The notes: generated by a model from the letters alone, not told the origin. DNA of 64,000 nucleotides from Stomorhina lunata (GCA_933228675.1 OW121744.1:20910111-20974110); one strand, 5' to 3'; positions 1-14,524 are shown, counted from the first letter of the stretch. Translations and numbers: made by a program.

Positions 1-2655
1 CGACCATACCTTATAAAATCTTCGGTAATGATTTTAATAAATACATTTTTTTTGTAGAAAATTTTTCGATAATTAAAATTGTCTATAGAAAATTTTTCTA
101 CAACTTAAATTTTTTATTACATATTTTTCGATAACTTAAAACTTTTTATAAAAATATTTTTGGTATCTAAAATTTTCTTTAGAAAATTTTTCGATAACTT
201 AAATTTTCTATGTAAAAAATTCGGATAACTAAAATTTTTTATGGAACATTTTTACATATATAAAATTTTCTATAGCAATTTTTTATAACTTAGTTTTTCT
301 TTAGAAAATTTGTGTACTACTGAATTTTTTATAGCAAATTTCTATATTTTGATTTTGCTACGAAAAATTTAATAAGACTTTTAGAAGATTTTTAGTTCCA
401 AAAATGTTTTTCCATAGAAAATTTTTCGTTCTTCCAAAATTTTTTATAAAAAATTTTTCGTCTTTTCAAAATTTTCGTTTTTTTTTAATTTTCTTTAAAA
501 AATTTTTCGTTCTTTAAAAATTTTCTGTAGAATTTTTTCGTTTTTCAAAAATTTTCTCTAGAAAATTTTTCGTTCTTTAAAAATTTTCTATAGAAAATTT
601 TTCGTTCTTTAAAAATTTTCTTTAGAAAATTTTTCGTTCTTTAAAAATTTTCTTTAGAAAATTTTTCGTTATTAAAAATTTCCTATAGATTTTTCGTTCT
701 TCAAAAATTTTTTATAGAAAATTTTTCGTTCTTCAAAAATTTTTTATAGAAAATTTTTCGTTCTTCAAAAATTTTTTAAAGAAAATTTTTCGTTTTTAAA
801 AATTGTTTATAGAAATTTTTTTGTTGTTCAATAACTTTCTATAAAAAATTTGTTTGTTCTTCAAAATTTTTTATAGAAAATTTTTCATTATTAAAAAATT
901 TTCTATTAAAAATTTTTCTTTCTTTAAAAAATTTCTCTAGACAATTTTTTGTTCTTTAAAATTTTCTCTACAAAATTTTTCTTAAGAAAATTTTTCGTTT
1001 TTCAAAAATTTTCTTTAGGAAATTTTTCATTCTTCAAAAATTTTTATTTAGAAAATTTTTCGTTCTTCAAAAATTTTCTATAGAAAATTTTTTGTTCTTC
1101 AAAAATTTTCTGTAGAAAATTTTTCGTTCTTCAAAAATTTTCTATAGAAAATTTTTCGTTCTTCAAAAATTTTCTATAGAAAATTTTTCGTTCTTCAAAA
1201 ATTTTCTATAGAAAATTTTTCGTTCTTCAAAAATTTTCTATAGAAAATTTTTCGTTCTTCAAAAATTTTCTATAGAAAATTTTTCGTTCTTCAAAAATTT
1301 TCTATAGAAAATTTTTCGTTCTTCAAAAATTTTCTATAGAAAATTTTTCGTTCTTCAAAAATTTTCTATAGAAAATTTTTCGTTCTTCAAAAATTTTCTA
1401 TAGAAAATTTTTCGTTCTTCAAAAATTTTCTATAGAAAATTTTTCGTTCTTTAAAAATTTTCTATAGAAAATTTTTCGTTCTTCAAAAATTTTCTATAGA
1501 AAATTTTTCGTTCTTCAAAAATTTTCTATAGAAAATTTTGCGTTCTTTGAAAATTTTCTATAGAAAATTTTGCGTTCTTTGAAAGTTTTCTATAGAAAAT
1601 TTTGCGTTCTTTGAAAATTTTCTATAGAAAATTTTTCGTTCTTTGAAAATTTTCTATAGAAAATTTTTCGTTCTTTGAAAATTTTCTATAGAAAATTTTT
1701 CGATCTTCAAAAATTTTCTATAGAAAATTTTTTGTTCTTCAAAAATTTTCTATAGAAAATTTTTTGTTCTTCAAAAATTTTCTATAGAAAATTTTTTGTT
1801 CTTCAAAAATTTTCTATAGAAAATTTTTTGTTCTTCAAAAATTTTCTATAGAAAATTTTTTGTTCTTTAAAAATTTTCTATAGAAAATTTTTTGTTCTTT
1901 AAAAATTTTCTATAGAAAATTTTTCGTTCTTTAAAAATTTTCTTTAGAAAATTTTTCGTTCTTTAAAAATTTTCTTTAGAAAATTTTTCGTTCTTTAAAA
2001 ATTTTCTTTAGAAAAATGTTCGTTCTTAAAAATTTTTCGTTCTTTGTTCTTAAAAAATTTTCTATAGAAAATTTTTCGTTCCTTAAAATTTTTCTATAGA
2101 AAATTTTTCGTATAGAAAATTCTTTGTTCTTCAAAAATTTTCGATAGAACATTTTTGAAGAACGAAATATTTTTATTAAAGAACGAAAAATTTTCTAGAA
2201 AATTTAAAATATCGATAAATTTTCTTTAGAAAGTTTAATTTATCGACAAATTTTCTATTGCAAATTTTTCTTTCTTAAAAATTTTTCTATAGAAAATTTT
2301 TCATTTTTAAAAATCTTTCTTTTTTAGACATTTTTCTGAAAAAAATTTTTCTTTCTTAAAAATTTTTTTATAGAAAATTTTTCGTTATAAAAAATTTTTC
2401 TATAGAAAATCTTTTTTCTTAAAAATTTCTCTATAAAAATTTTTCGTTCTTTAAAAATTTTCTACAGAAAATTTTTCGTTCTTAAAAATTTTTCAATACA
2501 AAATTTTTTGTTCTTAAAAGTTTGTCTATATAAAATTTTTCTATAAAATTTTTTTTTGTTGAAAATTTTTAGTTCCTAAAAATTTTTTTTGTTGAAAATT
2601 TTTAGTTCCTAAAAATTTTTCTATAGAAAATTTTTTGTTCTTAAAAATGTTTTTA
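1..2655. repeat. Satellite block, 32-bp unit with palindromic core
   Basis: The unit is the palindrome TTTTCTATAGAAAA plus a linker of the type CGTTCTTCAAAA. The period is 32 bp: successive TCTATAG cores lie at 1141 and 1173. The first ~400 bp are degenerate and use CGATAACTTAAA-like linkers. The centre (about 1040-1990) is highly uniform and the right edge decays again. Runs of linked variants occur in series, such as GCGTTCTTTGAAA near 1538-1620 and TTTGTTCTTCAAA near 1725-1860, showing local duplication of neighbouring units. I see no gene inside. Confidence 0.95.
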
Positions 2656-3188
2656 TAGAAAACTTTTGGTTCTCAAAATTTTATATTCTTATAAAATTTT
2701 CTTGGAAATTTTTTGTTTATTTTTTTCTGAATTTTATCCCACTGTTCTTGTTCCCAGTATTAAACAAAAATATTTCGAATACACAATTTTAAAACTTTTT
2801 AGTTTTTTTTATATATTTTATTTATTAATTTTAAAGATTTCTTATTAACTGTTTGTTTTCTTAAGTATGTCTGGCTCTACGTCTATCCGTTCGTCCGTCT
2901 TCTTTGTGTAATTATTATTTTCTTTTGACATGTTTTGCCAATAATTTCTATTGGTTGTAGGAATCATTTCAACTAAAATTCAAAAAAATATCTAAACAAA
3001 TTTTGAACAATAGAAAAAAAAGAAACAAATGTTCTTTTTTTTTGCACAAACTCCACATTAGTAAAGAACGGCTAAAAAAAATCTCTACAAAAAAAAGTTT
3101 TGAAAAAAATAACAAAATATTTAATTTTATTTGTCATCATCGCAATGCATTAGATGTTGAGATTGGATCAAGACAAACCCAGACGCCG
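2656..3188. other. AT-rich unique island upstream of the gene
   Basis: This is non-satellite sequence between the first array and the gene promoter. A short degenerate GTCY run (GTCTATCCGTTCGTCCGTC, about 2880-2900) recalls the GTCY tracts of the mini-me elements, but no other element sequence is recognisable. The open frames here are Lys/Asn- or Phe/Leu-rich and look non-coding. Confidence 0.5.
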
Positions 3189-3226
3189 CATAAAACTTAA
3201 TAGAATAACTTACAAACCGATCAGTT
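3189..3226 (+). promoter_or_regulatory. Candidate core promoter (TATA-like box plus Inr)
   Basis: A CATAAAA box at 3189-3195 lies about 30 bp before TCAGTT at 3221-3226. TCAGTT matches the arthropod initiator with the A at 3223 as +1. This spacing is normal for a TATA/Inr promoter. It would give a ~240-base 5' UTR before the ATG at 3463. The assignment rests on motif and spacing only. Confidence 0.45.
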
Positions 3227-3462
3227 GTTAACATTTCACTAGAGACGTAGGTAGTGTCGTTCCAAAAAAAAAAAAAAAAGAAAAAAAACTAGAAAAAAAT
3301 AGAATTCATTCTAAACAAATAAATATTTTTCAAAACGATTTGAACAAATTAATTCAAAAAAGCTAAAGCAGAATATTAAAGTAACAAGTAAAGGTGTAAA
3401 CATTATTTTTGGAAAATTTCAATTAATTTTCAATTTTTATTATTCTTTTAATTAAATAAATT

Positions 3463-4311
3463 ATGTTAAGCTGTCACAAGTTATTGGTGAGTGAGATCAT
3501 AAACGATTTTTAACTGAATTATTAATTACATAAAATACCATGTTAATAAGTAATTGATTAATTATTTCAAAAAATAATTGAATATATATTTTATTGAATT
3601 TTAAATTAAACTGATTAAATTTATGATTCATTTCTTTTTCTTTAGTTTTTGCTGATGGCTGGGATTTTGCTGGCAAATTGTCAGTCATGGGCAAAACCAG
3701 TAGCTGAAGCCTCTGCTGAACCTTCAGATGCAGCAAAATTACTTTTAATTACCGATGATGTTATACCAGACAACATAGAAAAAGATACCAAAAAAGTGAT
3801 ACGTGTTAATCCCCAAGACTTGCCACCCATCGAGGAAGGTCCTAATGCCCCAAACGAGGACTCTTCTCTGTACAACATAGAAACCATCAAACCTTACGTT
3901 GGCAAAAGAAAATACTCCAATATTCAACGTTCAAAGCCCGGTACTGCCGCAGCTGAGCCACGAATGCCTCTTAGCGATACTCCCATTATTACAGGCATTT
4001 CATTGTTGGACACCCCCGAAAAGACCCTGAAACCTAAACATGATCCCAAAAAGAAAAATCTTCACTTTCTCTATAATCAAAATGATTTGGCCGGTAATTT
4101 ACTGTCCAAGAGCATGCGGGTACATGTGGCTCCTGGTGCTTATCCTGTCTATTATGTGGTCTCCAAAACAAATGGTCGTTTTGGCAAATATCCCTTGAAG
4201 AGTTTTGATAGCCCTCAGGCCTTTATGAAATATTTAAGGAAAAACAAACTGGAGGATCTACCTGCTCTAGAGACTTATGAGCAAGAAACTCAAGAAGATG
4301 ATAAAGTTTAG
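3463..4311 (+). CDS. Predicted secreted protein, 229 aa, two exons, function unknown
   Basis: Exon 1 (3463-3486) encodes MLSCHKLL and exon 2 (3646-4311) continues in phase 0 with FLLMAGILLANCQSWAKPV, ending at TAG 4309-4311. Joining them gives a textbook signal peptide: a basic residue at 6, a hydrophobic core at 7-18, and a probable cleavage after Ala24 (S-W-A). Exon 2 has no good start of its own, because its open frame begins at the splice acceptor, so I chose the upstream ATG. The mature part (25-229) has no cysteine and no N-glycosylation sequon that I can see. It is rich in Pro, Glu, Asp and Lys, with an acidic tail ending EDDKV. Residues ~165-215 look the most structured (APGAYPVYYVVSKTNGRFGK, then a YPLKSF and an AFMKYL segment). 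Basic sites include GKR at 94-96 and KKK at 143-145, possible proprotein-convertase sites. I do not recognise the family. Codon use is clearly more GC-rich than the flanking DNA, which supports a real gene. Confidence 0.85.
3487..3645 (+). other. 159-bp intron of the secreted-protein gene
   Basis: The donor is TTG|GTGAGT at 3486/3487. The acceptor is a pyrimidine-rich TTTCTTTTTCTTTAG ending at 3645. CTGAT at 3611-3615 is a fair branch-point match, about 30 nt before the acceptor. Read through without splicing, the frame meets TAA within the intron. Removing the intron rebuilds the signal peptide, which is the strongest evidence for it. Confidence 0.8.
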
Positions 4312-4401
4312 AGATTTTTAAAAAATATTAAATCTAAGAAAAGTATTGTGTATATTATTTTAAAATAGTATTAAGTATTTATTGTAAATTAGTTAGTTAT
4401 A

Positions 4402-4407
4402 ATTAAA
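4402..4407 (+). terminator. Polyadenylation signal ATTAAA
   Basis: ATTAAA lies ~90 bp after the stop codon of the secreted-protein gene, with A-rich DNA following about 4440-4455. No AATAAA is present between the stop codon and this point, so this is the best candidate 3' end. Confidence 0.5.
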
Positions 4408-4511
4408 TACATAGACATTTTTTTATAAAAATCTAAGTAAAAAAAAAAAATTATTAAAATTCAGAACTAAATTGACGACGCTTTCTACGAAAAACCTGTA
4501 AGAAATTGTTT

Positions 4512-4531
4512 TAGTCGGTTAAGACCGACTA
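4512..4531. other. Small perfect hairpin downstream of the gene
   Basis: TAGTCGGT and ACCGACTA form an 8-bp stem around a TAAG loop in a short GC-richer stretch (4470-4580) between the gene's 3' end and the next satellite array. Its role is unknown. Confidence 0.4.
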
Positions 4532-4584
4532 TTTAATAACATTTGTCACTCAGGTCACATGTGGACTAAAGTTGTCTCTAAATC

Positions 4585-6990
4585 GAAAAATATGAAATTT
4601 TTTCAAAATTGACTATTTATGGGAAATTTTTCGAAAATATACTTTTTATAGAAAATTTTTGATTTTTATAAGAAATTTTTCAAAAATTTACTTTAAAAGG
4701 AAAATTTTCGAAAATTTTTCGAAAATTGACTATTTATAGGAAATTTTTCGAAAATTGACTATTTATAGGAAATTTTTCTAAAATTGACTATTTATAGGAA
4801 ATTTTTCGAAAATTTACTTTTTATAGGAAATTTTTCGAAAAGTGACTTTTTATAGGAATTTTTTCGAAAATTGACTTTTTATAGGAAATTTTCCGAAAAT
4901 TTACTTTTTATAGGAAATTTTTCGAAAATTGACTTTTTATAGGAAATTTTTCGAAAATTGGCTTTTTATAGGAAATTTTTCGAAAATTGACTTTTTATAG
5001 GAACTTTTTCGAAAATTGACTTTTTATAGAAAATTTTTCTTGAATTGACTTTTTATAGGAAATTTTTCGAAAATTGACTTTTTATAGGAAATTTTTTGAA
5101 AATTGACTTTTTATAGAAAATTTTTCGAAAATTGACTTTTTATAGGAAATTTTTCGCAAATTGACTTTTTATAGGAAATTTTTCGAAAATTGACTTTTTA
5201 TAGGAAATTTTTCGAAAATTGACTTTTTATATTTATTTTTTCAAAATTGACTATTTATGGGAAATTTTTCGAAAATTTACTATTTATTTTATTGACTTTT
5301 TATCGGAAAATTTTCGAAAATTGACTTTTTATAGAACATTTTTGTTTTTTATAAGAAATTTTTCAAAAATTTACTTTAAAAGGAAAATTTTTGAAAATTT
5401 ATTATTTTTGGAAATTTTTCGAAATTTGATTTTTTTTATGGGAAATTTTTCAAAAATTCATTATTTATAGGAAATTTTTCAAAAATTGACTTTTTATAGG
5501 AAATTTTTCGAAAATTGACTTTTTATAGGAAATTTTTCGAAAATTGACTTTTTATATGAAATTTTTCGAAAATTGACTTTTTATAGGAAATTTTTCGAAA
5601 ATTGACTTTTTATAGGAAATTTTTCGACAAGTGACTTTTTATAGGAAATTTTTCAAAAATTGACTTTTTAAGGAAATTTTTCGAAAATTTACTTTTCATA
5701 GGAAATTTTTCGAAAATTGACTTTTTATAGGAAATTTTTCGAAAATTGTCTTTTTATAGAAAATTTTTCGAAAATTGACTTTTTATAGGAAATTTTTCGA
5801 AAATTAACTTTTTAAAGGAAATTTTTCGAAAATTAACTTTTTATAGGAAATTTTTCTAAAATTGACTTTTTATAGAAAATTTTTCGAAATTTGACAATTT
5901 ATAAGAAATTTTTCGAAAATTGAATGTTTCTAGAAATTGAATATTTGTAAGAAATTTGTCGAAAATTGACTTTTATTGAAAATTGAAATTGAAATTTTTC
6001 AAAAATCGACTATATATAGGAAATTTTTCGAAAATTGACTATTTGTAGAAAATTTTTCCAAAAATGACTATTTATAGAAAATTTTTTGAAAATTGACTAT
6101 TTATAGGAAAATTTTCGAAAATTGACTAGTAAAAGGAAATTTTTCGAAAATTGACTTTTTTTAAGAAATTTTTCGAAAATTTACTTTTTATAGAAAATTT
6201 TTTGAAAATTAAAAATTTACTTTTTATAGAAAATTTTTTGAAAATTAAAAATTTACTTTTTATAGAAAAGTTTTTGAAAATTAAGGAAATTTTTCGAAAA
6301 TTAACCTTATATAAGAAATTTTTTAAAAATTTAGAAGTAAAAGGAAATTTTTCGAAAATTTACTGTTTTGGAAATTTTTTAAAATTTAACTTTTTATGAG
6401 AATTTTTTTGAAAATTAATATTTATAGCAAATTTTTCAAAGATTTACTTTTTATAGGAATTTACTATTTATTGAAAATATTTGAAAAGTTGACTATTTTT
6501 ATAGGAAATTTTTAAAAAATTTACTATTTTTATAGGACATTTTTAAAAATTTAATATTTTTATAGGAAATTTTTCGAAAATTCACTATTTTTATAGGAAA
6601 TTTTTTAAAACAAATTTAATTTTTTTTAGAAAAATTTTCAAAAAATTTTATAGGACATTTTTAAAAAATTTACTATTTTTATAGGAAAATTTTCAAAAAT
6701 TTCCTATTTGTATAGGAAATTTTTCAAAAATTGACTATTTGTACAGGAAATTTTTAAAAAATTTGCGATTTTTAAGGACATTTTTCAAAAATTTACTATT
6801 TTTATAGGAAATTTTTCAAAAGTTTACAATTTTTATGGCAAATTTTTTAAAAACTTACTATTTTTATAGCAAATTTTTCATAAGTTTACAATTTTTATAC
6901 AAATTTTTTCAAAAATTTTACTATTTTTATAGGAAATTTTTCAAATAAAGGATTTTTTCAATTTTTATATTATTATTGAAAATTTTTAAA
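4585..6990. repeat. Satellite block, 29-bp unit with TTTTTATAGGAAA core
   Basis: The period is 29 bp (GAC at 5163 and 5192). The unit joins a TTTTTATAGGAAATTTTTC half with a GAAAATTGAC half. The core is not a full palindrome here, since the left arm is TTTTTATA rather than TTTCTATA. The block is most uniform at about 4840-5880. From ~6400 the unit drifts to ACTATTTTTATAGGAAATTT with CAAAAATTT, the form that dominates 45-49 kb. Open frames inside (for example 5219-5470 and 6151-6399) are artefacts of the repeat. Confidence 0.93.
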
Positions 6991-7523
6991 AATGTTACTT
7001 TTTTCAAAAGTTATAGAATGCAACATTTTTTGCATTACTATGACTAACTAGGGTTGGGTGTATATTAGTCATTTTAGTCACTTACAGAACTCTTTAAATT
7101 TAGACTCCACTTAACATATATCAATATCGTTTTCTTACAAAAGACACAAGATTATTTTCTCTAACTTTTGGAGGTTTCTCCCCTGCATCATTAAGTCGTA
7201 ATTTATGGCTTTCAAAAATTTTGAAAAGATACAAAAAGAGGTGAAATTTTTGCTTAAGAAATTAATAAAACATTAATTCTAATGTTTAACGACATGTTTA
7301 TTTTACGACAAATGCTATTCGAAAAAAATGTTAAAAAATTTTATTTGAAACGATATTGAATTATTAAAATTTTGTATGATAGAAAAAAGAAATGAAGACA
7401 CAAAAATCATAGAGGTAAGATTTTTACAAAACACAAACAGCCCAAAGATATTTATATGAAAATAGAAGATTAATAGTTGGGCTGAGAAGTTTGTAGGCTC
7501 AGATATTTATTGTTTCTTGATCA
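6991..7523. other. AT-rich unique island
   Basis: Non-repetitive sequence separates the 29-bp array from the GTCY element. It includes a GACTAACTAGGGTTGGGTG stretch near 7040. I see no coding frame, RNA gene or recognisable element end; in particular no TACCC-type 5' terminus for the following element. Confidence 0.4.
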
Positions 7524-8906
<1,383 letters not shown>

Positions 8907-9879
8907 TTTTTGATCGATTTTAAGAAGAGTATTTTTCACAATAATTTAATTGTTAATTAAAAAAAGTATTATTCGAATTTTAATGCAAGATTTATGTATC
9001 ACAGTGTTATAATTCCATTTCAAATTCAATGGACGAAAATTAAAGTTTAATCCTATGCCAGGCTTTGATTTGTGATTTGATCACTAAAAATATTCCAGAT
9101 TACTCAAAAATTATTCACCTTAAACTTTTGACGTTGTAATTTTAACAACCAATTTCCATCTAAAACGCAAAATATATTTTATCTTGAATTTATGTTGTTA
9201 AAAAATTTACAATAAATTAATTTGTTTATAATGTTAATGTTCAAATTTATTCATTAGGTTTTTTGTTGTTTAGAAATTTCTTATTTTTTTTGTCAAATTT
9301 TTAAATTATTTGTTATTTTTCAAAAATTTTGTCAAGCTAAAATAAAAATGATCAACAAAGAAGAAAAAAATAAAGATCTCAGGCCATTCATAATCGATTA
9401 GTAACCCCAAAAATGATTTAAAGACAAAAATACACAAACAAAGTAAAAATACACTGAAAAAAAAAAAATCAATAAACTTTAAATAATCTTAAAGAAAGTG
9501 AGTGTTCATATAATATCAAATATTTCTTACCTGCTAAACAAATAAATTCTGTAAATAACCTTAAACTAACTTTAAAGGAAGTCAATTCATTATAAAATTC
9601 ATTCGACCATAAGATTAATAATTGATTTTGGCTTTAATTACTCATTAATTTACTTAATAATTTCGTTATTATTTTTGTTGTTGTTGCTGTTGTTGTTGTC
9701 TATCATTAAAATCAGTTTTGTTGTTATTATAGTTAAATATTTGCTAAAACAACATTAATAAATTTTAAGTAATTTCCTAAACAAATAAATTGATGAATGT
9801 CTGTTTATCTTTGTAATACAAATTGTAATTAAACCATAAAAATCAGACACCTAAAGGTATGAAATCGCGAAGTAATGAG
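8907..9879. other. AT-rich unique island with (TTG)n
   Basis: Unique DNA between the GTCY element and the next array. A TTG/CTG trinucleotide tract lies at about 9675-9700. No coding frame of note, RNA gene or element end is visible. Confidence 0.4.
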
Positions 9880-12800
9880 CTCTAAATTTTCACATAAAAA
9901 ATTTTCGGTCACAAAATATTCCTATAAAAAATTGCGATCACAGAATTTTTCTTAAGAAAAATTTTTCAACACAGAATTTTTCCATAGAAATTTTAATTAC
10001 AGAATTTTTCTGTACAAAAAATTTTAGATCACAGAATTTTTCAATAGAAGAGTTTATGATCACAGAATTTTTTTATCGAAAAATTTTCAATTACAGAATT
10101 TTTCTTTAAAAAATTTTTCAAATACAGAATTTGGCTTTCGAAAAATTTTCGATCACAGAAATTTTCTATAGAAAAATTTTCGATCCCAGAATTTTTCTAT
10201 AGAAAAATTTTCGACCACAGAATATTTCAATAGATAAATTTTTGATCACAGAATTTTTCTATATAAAAATTTTTGATCGCAGAATATTTCTATAGAAAAA
10301 TTTTCGATCACAGAATATTTCAATAGAAAAATTTTTGATTATAGAATTTTTTAATACAAAAATATTCGATCAAAGAATTTTTATATAGAAATATTTTCTG
10401 TCAAAGAATTTTTCTACAGAAAAATTTTTTATTGCAGAATTTTTTCTATTGAAAACTTTTCTATAGTAAAAATCGAAAAATTTTTTAAAGAATGAATCGA
10501 AAATGTTTCTATAGAAAAAATCTAAAATGTTTCCATAAAAAAATCTAAAAATTTTCTATAGATAAACAAAAATCGACAACATTTCTATAGAAAAAATCAA
10601 AAATTTTTCTATAGAAAAAATCGAAAAATTTTCTATAGAAAAAATTCAAAAATTTTCTATAGAAAAAATCTAAAAATTTTCTATAGAAAACATCGAAAAA
10701 TTTTCTTTTAAAAAATGGAACATTTTTCTATAGAAAAACTAGAGAAATATTTTATAGAAAAAATCAAAAAAGGTTCTATGGAAAAACCGAAAAATTTTCT
10801 ATAGAAAAAAATCTAAAGATCTTAAAATTTTTAATAAAAAAAATCTAAAAATTTTCCCTAGAAAAAATCTAAAAATTTTCTCTATAAAAAACGGAAAAAT
10901 TTTCTATAGAAAATCCAAAATTATTTCAATAAAAAAAAAACAAAAAGGTTTCCATTAAAAAAAAAAAAAACGAAAAATTTTCTATAGAAAAAAAAAGAAA
11001 AAATTTTCTTAAGAAAAAATCGAAAAATTTTCTATAGAAAATATTTAAAATTTTTTTTTAATATTTAAAAATGGAAAAATTTTATTTAAAAAAAATCAAA
11101 AAATTCTTTATAGAAAAAATGAATAAGCATCCATAGAAAAATCGAAAATTTTGTTTAAAAAAAAATCGAAAGAAAAAATCCTGAATTTTTCTATAGAAAA
11201 AATCCTGAATTTTTCTATAAAAAAACCTAAATTTTTCTATAGAAAAAATCCTGAATTTTTTTATAGAAAAAATTCTGAATTTTACTATAAAAAATCCTAA
11301 ATTTTTTCTATAGAAAAAATTAAGAATTTTTCTATTAAAAAAACAATAATTTTGCTGTAGAAAAGATCAAAAATTTTTCTGTAGAAAAAAACTAAGAATT
11401 TTTGTACAGAAAAAGAATATAGAAAGATCAAGAAATTTTCAATAGAAAAATGTAGATTTTTTATATAAAAAAAATCTTGATTTTTTCTATAGCAAAATTC
11501 TTGATTTTTTTCTATTAAAAAATTCTGGATTTTTTCTATAGAAAAATTCTTAATCTTTTCTATAGAAAAATTCTTGATTTCTTCCATAGAAAACTTTTTG
11601 AATTTTTCTATCAAAAAATTTTTTAATTTTTCTATAGAAAAATTCTGATTTTTTCTGTATTAAAATTCTTGATGTTTCCCATAGAAAAATTCTTGATTTT
11701 TGCTCTAGAAAAATTCTTAATTTTTTCTATAGAAAATTTTTCGGTTTTTTCTTTTGAAAAGTTATTGTTTTTCTCTATAGAAAAATTATTGATTTTTTCT
11801 TTAGAAAAAATCCTTAATTTTTCAATAGAAAAATCCTAAATTTTTCTATAGAAAAAATCCTGAATTTTTCTATAGAAAAAAATCCTGAATTTTTCTATAG
11901 AAAAAAATCCTGAATTTTTCTATAGAAAAAAATCCTGAATTTTTCTATAGAAAATATCCTATATTTTTCTGTAGAAAAAAGTCCTGAATTTTTCTATAAA
12001 AAAAAAAATCCTGAATTTTTCTATAAAAAAAAAATCCTGTATTTTTCTACAGAAAACATAAGAATCTTTTATAGAGAAAAATCAAGAATTTTTTTGTAGA
12101 AAAAATCAAGAATTTTTCTGTAGAAAAAATCAAGAATTTTTCTGTAGAAAAAATCAAGAATTTTTCTGTAGAAAAAATCAAGAATTTTTCTGTAGAAAAA
12201 AATCAAGAATTTTTCTAAAGAAAAAATCAAGAATTTTTCTAAAGAAAAAATCAAGAATTTTTCTAAAGAAAAAATCAAGAATTTTTCTATAGAAAAAACT
12301 CAAGAATTTTTCTATAGAAAAAATCAAGAATTTTTCTATAGAAAAAATCCAGTATTTCTCTATAGAAAAAATTTATAATTTTTCTTTAGAAAAAATCAAG
12401 AATTTTTCTTTAGAAAAAATTAAAGATTTTTCTTTAGAAAAAATCAAGTATTTTTATAAAGAAAAAATCAAAAATTTTTCTATAGAAAAAATTAAGAATT
12501 TTTCTTTAGAAAAATTCAAAAAGTTTTTTTTATAGAAATCATCAAAAAAATTCTATAGAAAAAATCAAGAATTTTTCTAAAAAATAAATAATTTTTCGTG
12601 GAAAAAATTTATAACTTTTGTGTAGAAAAAAAATTTAATTTGGTTATGAAAAATCTAAAATTTTTCTTTAGAAAAAATCTATAATTTTTTTTATAAAAAA
12701 AGCAAAAATTTTTCTATAGAAAAAATCTTAAATTTTTCTATAGAAAAAATCTTAAATTTTTCTATAGAAAAAATCTTAAATTTTTCTATAGAAAAAATCT

Positions 12801-13135
12801 TAAATTTTTCTATAGAAAAAATCTTAAATTATAATTTTTCTATAAAAAAATTCTCATATCTAAAATTTTTCTACAGAAAAATTCTCATATCGATAATGTT
12901 TCTGTAAAAAAATTCTCATATCGATAATTTTTCTATAGAAAAATTCTTATATCAATAAATTTTAATATCGATAATTTTTCTATAGAACAATTCACATATC
13001 GATAATTTTCCTTTAATTCTAAAGAAAAATAAAAATATCGATAATTTTTCTATAGAAAAATTCAGATATCGATAATTTTTTATAGAAAAATGTTGATATC
13101 TTTAATTTTTTATGAACAAATTTTATTAAAATTTT
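9880..13135. repeat. Satellite block with ordered sub-arrays (24- to 31-bp units)
   Basis: All units share a TTTTCTATAGAAAA-type core, but the linker changes in order along the block. ATCACAGAA gives ~31-bp units at 9900-10440; ATCGAAAA or ATCTAAAA at 10450-11160; ATCCTGAA at 11170-11300 and 11800-12030; ATCAAGAA with CTGTAG cores, exact 24-bp period, at 12080-12300; ATCTTAAA at 12720-12830; and CTCATATCGATAA at 12840-13130. The 24-bp parts keep frames open (minus strand 12069-12278) without being genes. Confidence 0.93.
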
Positions 13136-14524
13136 TCGATAAATGATTCCTTTCCACATCTGACTTCGTGATGTTTAACTCTAAATATTTGTTGTATTGA
13201 ACTGTTCATATGTTTCATTATTTTCGAGAGATTAAAACAATTTGAATTAGTTTTGCATAATTATGATACGAAAACAATTTGCTTACATTAAAGATAAAGT
13301 CGCCTCAAATGCAAAAGGGTCTAAGTGTCAAAATAATAAAATTATTAGTTTTCGTTATTCTTAATCGAACTATGTAATTATTGACATTCGAATAAACAAT
13401 GTTTAGGTCTAATGTTACATACATCTTTTTGCATTTCAGGTAACGATTGTTATGTACATATTTAAGTGCTAGACCGTCTCTTTAATTAAAAATTTAGTTT
13501 GAAAAAAAAATGCATTCATTTGATTTTAACGCTTCATATATCGATTATAAGATGATTTTATCAATAATATAATTTAATTATTTTTTTACAGATTTCGATT
13601 GTTTGAACGAAGAAAGTCTCGTTTGGGAATAACTATTAAATTTCAGAGATGGTCTGATGTGTTTCTACTTAACGATTTAATATTTTTATATTTTAAAAAT
13701 ATTAACATATTTATTTTATATAAAATAAAATTGTTAAAATTGTTATTGACTGGCAAACAACAATTTTAGACAGATCCAACATGAGTACAGTGGTAGCCAA
13801 AATTTTATATACACAGATCTAATACGGATTAATATAACTGTATCAAATCAACTAGTTAAGAAACTACTTTAAAATTTTAGCAAAAAAAAAAAAATTATGA
13901 AATTTTTTTTAACAAAACAAAAAAGTTAATAACACATTTTCTACTCTATTTATTACAGAACTAAATTGAGTTTGTGACAATTTTCTTTCTTTCTGCACAA
14001 CTTTCAACATCCTCTCAATGATTGCAATTGCTGTATTGTAACAGCAATAGTTATTGCTGTTGCTGTTATTGTCATTGTTGTTGTTGTTGATGCAAACAAC
14101 ATAACAAGAAAATAACTTCAATAATAAGTTAAACAACATCAGAACGACTAAAAAAAAACAACAATGAAATAAACTATTAAAGTTCTAAAGCAGAAAAAGG
14201 CCAAAGTCGGGGAAAAGGCAAAAGAAAGACCAAGAAAGTTGTTAATCGAATTTCAGCAATACACAATAGACGCAGTCAGAGTATCAGCAACATTATTCTG
14301 CTGCTGGCGTACGTTGAGTGTGTGGGTGGAGTGTAAGCAATAGTTGTAGCAATAACAATAACTACAATAAATACAAATATACGACATCAATTGTATTTAT
14401 CATCAACAACCTCTAATAATTCAAAAACTATGGACCGAGAGAAAACAAAAGCATATTTTCAGGCGAAAAAGGGATATTCACAGTTTAAGTAACAAAAAAT
14501 ATAAAAAATTGTGAACAAATTTTA
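13136..14524. other. AT-rich unique island with trinucleotide tracts
   Basis: Contains GTT/GCT trinucleotide runs (about 14040-14095) and CAA-rich sequence, with modestly higher GC near 14200-14340. An open frame of about 50 codons around 14195-14345 has no start, splice or domain support. I see no gene that I can defend. Confidence 0.4.

Noticed and set aside
1040..1990. Regularly spaced palindromic repeats with short linkers, superficially CRISPR-like.
   Set aside because: The linkers are themselves repeated rather than unique, units run on without a leader or cas genes, and the window is clearly eukaryotic. It is a satellite.
3497..3927. Minus-strand frames opposite the secreted-protein gene.
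   Set aside because: They are antisense shadows of the real coding exon and have no independent support.
14195..14345. Open stretch of about 50 codons with fairly high GC.
   Set aside because: No start, no good splice sites and an unremarkable translation; probably non-coding with trinucleotide-rich neighbours.
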